From Branchiostoma floridae (lineage: Eukaryota > Chordata > Leptocardii > Amphioxiformes > Branchiostomatidae): DNA of 64,000 bases. The notes beneath the pieces were generated by a model. That model had not been told where the DNA came from and searched no databases. It worked only from the letters and a program-made list of their open reading frames with translations. The stretch covers positions 1,290,330 through 1,354,329 of the forward strand of contig NC_049995.1 of the NCBI RefSeq assembly GCF_000003815.2. Reading direction: 5' to 3'. The position numbers and the translations under genes were made by a program. This document shows positions 60,508-64,000 of this stretch, piece after piece. Every line of letters starts with the position of its first letter. Within the stretch, counting starts at the first letter, position 1.

Positions 60508-62884
60508 TTAGAACTGGATACTGGAGGCTCCCCCAGGGGGTGCCAGAACACGCTTGTGCGGCGTGTTGCCCCTGTTGTCGTCAACCTGACGTCCCGACAG
60601 ACTGAACCCGGAGGCGTGGAGATCCCGGTGGCCGTGCCGGCTGCTGATTGGACGATTTTCAAACTCTGCTGCAACGGACGGGGCGACACGCTTGGGCTCC
60701 TCCTGTAATGGGCAACAGGTCAAAGGGTCATCATCTGGTGATTCTACTGGTACAACAGAGGGTCATCATCTGGTGATTCTACTGGTACAACAAAGGGTCA
60801 TCATCTGGTGATTCTACTGGTACAACAACACATCAACGAGTCATCATCTGGTGATTCTACTGGTACAACAAAGGGTCATCATCTGGTGATTCTACTGGTA
60901 CAACACATCAAAGGGTCATCATCTGGTGATTCTACTGGTACAACAGAGGGTCATCATCTGGTGATTCTACTGGTACACATCAAAGGGTCATCATCTGGTG
61001 ATTCTACTGGTACAACAGAGGGTCATCATCTGGTGATTCTACTGGTACAACAAAGGGTCATCATCTGGTGACTCTACTGGTACAACAGAGGGTCATCATC
61101 TGGTGATTCTACTGGTACAACAGAGGGTCATCATCTGGTGATTCAACTGGTACAACAGAGGGTCATCATCTGGTGATTCTACTGGTACAACAAAGGGTCA
61201 TCATCTGGTGATTCTACTGGTACAACAGAGGGTCATCATCTGGTGATTCTACTGGTACAACAAAGGGTCATCATCTGGTGACTCTACTGGTACAACAGAG
61301 GGTCATCATCTGGTGACTCTACTGGTACAACAGAGGGTCATCATCTGGTGATTCAACTGGTACAACAGAGGGTCATCATCTGGTGATTCTACTGGTACAA
61401 CAAAGGGTCATCATCTGGTGATTCTACTGGTACAACACATCAAAGGGTCATCATCTGGTGATTCTACTGGTACAACACATCAAAGGGTCATCATCTGGTG
61501 ATTCTACTGGTACAACAAAGGGTCATCATCTGGTGATTCTACTGGTACAACACATCAAAGGGTCATCATCTGGTGATTCAACTGGTACAACAAAGGGTCA
61601 TCATCTGGTGATTCTACTGGTACAACAAAGGGTCATCATCTGGTGATTCTACTGGTACAAAATCTATGGCACAATTTCCACAAACAGCAGTCAACCTGGT
61701 CTTCTACAAGGACAGGCTACTACACTACTCCAGACTACAATAAACATCACACTTTTGAACTTATTAAAAGCACTCTGATAACTCGACACAAACTTTATCT
61801 ATTACGTACTACAGTGACCACAAGTCGTCAACTGGGCATCAAAAAGAGATTTGCAATGATAAAAGGATGTTCACTTAAGGTAACAAAAACGTTATCATGA
61901 AATCTACGTACATGTATAACCTGACTTAAAAGACAAAAACAGAACACAAACCATATACCAGATTTTTTTTCACCTACTATTATTATTANNNNNNNNNNNN
62001 NNNNNNNNNNNNNNNNNNNNNNNNNNNNNNNNNNNNNNNNNNNNNNNNNNNNNNNNNNNNNNNNNNNNNNNNNNNNNNNNNNNNNNNNNNNNNNNNNNNN
62101 NNNNNNNNNNNNNNNNNNNNNNNNNNNNNNNNNNNNNNNNNNNNNNNNNNNNNNNNNNNNNNNNNNNNNNNNNNNNNNNNNNNNNNNNNNNNNNNNNNNN
62201 NNNNNNNNNNNNNNNNNNNNNNNNNNNNNNNNNNNNNNNNNNNNNNNNNNNNNNNNNNNNNNNNNNNNNNNNNNNNNNNNNNNNNNNNNNNNNNNNNNNN
62301 NNNNNNNNNNNNNNNNNNNNNNNNNNNNNNNNNNNNNNNNNNNNNNNNNNNNNNNNNNNNNNNNNNNNNNNNNNNNNNNNNNNNNNNNNNNNNNNNNNNN
62401 NNNNNNNNNNNNNNNNNNNNNNNNNNNNNNNNNNNNNNNNNNNNNNNNNNNNNNNNNNNNNNNNNNNNNNNNNNNNNNNNNNNNNNNNNNNNNNNNNNNN
62501 NNNNNNNNNNNNNNNNNNNNNNNNNNNNNNNNNNNNNNNNNNNNNNNNNNNNNNNNNNNNNNNNNNNNNNNNNNNNNNNNNNNNNNNNNNNNNNNNNNNN
62601 NNNNNNNNNNNNNNNNNNNNNNNNNNNNNNNNNNNNNNNNNNNNNNNNNCATTTCTCTCCTGCCCTCCCCCCAGGAAGCCTTTCAGTGACTACGTGTACA
62701 AGCAGATGAAGTTTCAGGATGATCTGAATCAACCTCTGCTTGAAGAGTAGCCCGTTTCCGTACCTGCGGCTGTGCGTTCAGGTCGATGACTGGCCCCTTG
62801 TACGGCTCCCTCTCCACAGCCTTGGGTTGATTCAGACCATCCCGAACTTTCATCCGCTTGTACACGTAGTCACTGAAAGGCTTC
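60508..62884 (-). CDS. 3' two exons of a Jupiter (JPT)-like gene, partial
   Basis: Minus-strand exons 62884-62764 (phase 2 in, phase 0 out) and 60702-60508 (phase 0, stop TAA at 60510-60508). They join as KPFSDYVYKRMKVRDGLNQP, AVEREPYKGPVIDLNAQPQ then EEPKRVAPSVAAEFENRPIS and NTPHKRVLAPPGGASSIQF. The end resembles the C-terminus of vertebrate JPT2/HN1L (..NKVLNPPGGKSS...), a microtubule-associated family with repeated PPGG.SS motifs. The upstream exon has no match I recognise. Exons further 5' would lie in or beyond the gap at 61989-62649 or right of 62884; none was found to 64000. The family call rests on one motif. Confidence 0.55.
60718..61665. repeat. 35-bp minisatellite with 35/41-bp variants
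   Basis: Unit GGGTCATCATCTGGTGATTC plus TACTGGTACAACAAA, with some copies carrying ACATCAAA. About 26 copies in the last intron of the JPT-like gene. Frames reading GHHLVILLVQ or SSSGDSTGTT are repeat artefacts. Confidence 0.95.
61989..62649. other. assembly gap (661 N)
   Basis: Run of N preceded by a TATTATTATTA tail. Confidence 1.
62650..62747 (+). pseudogene. inverted, diverged copy of the JPT-like exon
   Basis: CATTTCTCTCCTGCCCTCCC through the acceptor CCCCCAG and KPFSDYVYK is identical in sequence to the reverse complement of 62910-62850. It then diverges (QMKFQDDLNQPLLEE and TAG). Both arms face each other across about 90 bases beside the gap. Confidence 0.75.
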
Positions 62885-62938
62885 CTGGGGGGAGGGCAGG
62901 AGAGAAATGCTGGATTGAAAAAGCCTCGGTGAGATTTC

Positions 62939-63267
62939 CAGGGCTCAAAACTTTTTTCTGCATACCTGCACGGGTGCAGATAATATTGAAAATAACCTGC
63001 ACCAGACAAATTTTACCTGCACCACTCTAAGTATGGATCATACTAAAATTGTTCAGGAACCATTGCTTTTTTTTTTCTTTTATATTTTATAGATGGTAAC
63101 AGTCAATGCAGCTAATAACAATCCATACACACCTACATTTGTATATCATAGGACCTTTATGTATAAAACCCAGCACATGGACCAGTGTAGGTAGACACCA
63201 GAAATACCTGCACTGCTCAAATTTTACCTGCACTAACCTGCATATGCAGGTTGTATTTTGAGCCCTG
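62939..63267. mobile_element. CAGGGCTC-type MITE, full copy
   Basis: CAGGGCTCAAAACTTTTTTC at the left, TATTTTGAGCCCTG at the right, and ATTTC on each side (62934-62938 and 63268-63272). The interior is rich in ACCTGCAC and contains GGTAACAGTCAATGCAGCTA. An 84-codon minus frame over it is not a gene. Confidence 0.9.
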
Positions 63268-63609
63268 ATTTCTGATTCTAATCCACCCCCGTGTATTATC
63301 ATACTCTTATACCAACACCTCCCTAATATCAACATCACCATTGCTCAAACTACACAGTACACAACCTTCTTTTTTTTTTACCAACAACCTCTTGACAAAA
63401 TGTGCCCCACTCCCAAAATGTGACCCAATATATCCCCATTCTACCCCCCAAACATCCCTACCCCCTTATTCATTGAGATTTGCCACATGTCTATTGACAT
63501 AACAGGTGACTGTCATCTTCTCAGATGTTAACCCAGAGGCTAGACTGTGAGCTAAGCCTTATGTCTGATCAACTCACACTGTAAAGGGGCCCTACAGTGT
63601 TGTCCTCAA

Positions 63610-63725
63610 ACATAGGACAGGGTTCTAGCTAGGATAAAATTTGAGCGTAGTGGTACAGGCGAGGGAGCGAAGCGACCAAGCGCGAGGGCGCAAAGCGACC
63701 GAGGGGGGGATGGTGTGGAAGGGGG
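63610..63725. repeat. GAGCGAAGCGACC-type dispersed repeat
   Basis: TTCTAGCTAGGATAAAATTT followed by GCGAGGGAGCGAAGCGACC and CGCGAGGGCGCAAAGCGACC, then GGGGGGATGG. Short GC-rich direct repeats in otherwise AT-rich DNA; 63273-63609 shows nothing else. Confidence 0.6.
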
Positions 63726-63875
63726 GCTTTTGGAAATATAAAATTGAAATGGGCCATTCTTAGGGACCTATAAAAGGAAAATTATTGTTTTCTCAATATG
63801 TATTCTTGATGGGTAATTCTTATACTTTTGCATCTTGTCACTGTGTTACCCTTACAAAGGACCTTGTCACAAGAT

Positions 63876-64000
63876 ACGAGGGGCGTGCAATTAGTAATGG
63901 TCCTGACCCATTTCCCATAGCAGGAGATTAATGAAACTTGGCACAGTTATTAGTCTTTCTCTTCATAGGAATCACCCAGAGTTATGCATTCTCCCATCGT
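63876..64000 (+). mobile_element. left end of a mariner-like element, cut by window
   Basis: ACGAGGGGCGTGCAATTAGT and AATGGTCCTGACCCATTTCC match the general look of GAGGGGCGTTCAA.AAGTA-type mariner termini. The element continues past the window. Confidence 0.4.

Noticed and set aside
60808-61646. Open frames reading GHHLVILLVQ / SSSGDSTGTT
   Set aside because: Artefacts of the 35-bp minisatellite in an intron of the JPT-like gene.
61828-62732. Frames of 248-274 codons
   Set aside because: Mostly translated N from the assembly gap.
1-64000. CRISPR array or bacterial operon
   Set aside because: Tandem arrays here have no unique spacers between repeats, and all supported genes have spliceosomal introns.

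Overview
This is animal genomic DNA, almost certainly from a lancelet (Branchiostoma-like cephalochordate). Genes are split by GT-AG introns. Most of the non-coding DNA is dispersed SINEs, MITEs, LINE remnants and large minisatellites, and there are two assembly gaps (30346-30464 and 61989-62649). Species is inferred from gene content: intermediate orthologues of vertebrate EBAG9 and PAG1, and lectin-like modules (hevein-like, discoidin, FTP) typical of lancelets. No database search was run.

Layout. (1) 352-6198, + strand: the 3' part of a gene whose first visible exon joins a TNF-receptor-type cysteine motif to a TNF/C1q-like jelly roll, followed by two more jelly rolls. Eight exons join in frame to 480 codons and a stop. 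(2) 6200-14400: minisatellite, transposon relics, a long-TIR MITE and a 287-bp satellite. (3) 14380-24870, + strand: a multidomain, membrane-anchored or secreted lectin-like gene that looks broken in three independent ways: an in-frame stop, a retroposon in a coding exon, and a missing half domain. (4) 25000-36000: repeats, including a 42-bp satellite (26990-29740) and a 43-bp satellite (32590-34375). (5) 36000-43700, + strand: EBAG9 (210 aa). One exon has a tandem array grown from each of its splice sites. (6) 44770-58190, + strand: a PAG1/Cbp-like transmembrane adaptor (13 exons, 780 aa) with about 19 cytoplasmic tyrosines. (7) 60508-62884, - strand: the last two exons of a small gene with a Jupiter (JPT)-like C-terminus. 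The upstream exon has a diverged inverted copy beside the second gap.

The genes do not form an operon. EBAG9 and PAG1 are adjacent in the same orientation. Both human orthologues lie on chromosome 8q, so this may be ancient linkage. PAG1 recruits Csk to restrain Src-family kinases, EBAG9 modulates secretion, and the TNF-like and lectin-like genes look like recognition or signalling molecules. A shared pathway cannot be shown from this window.
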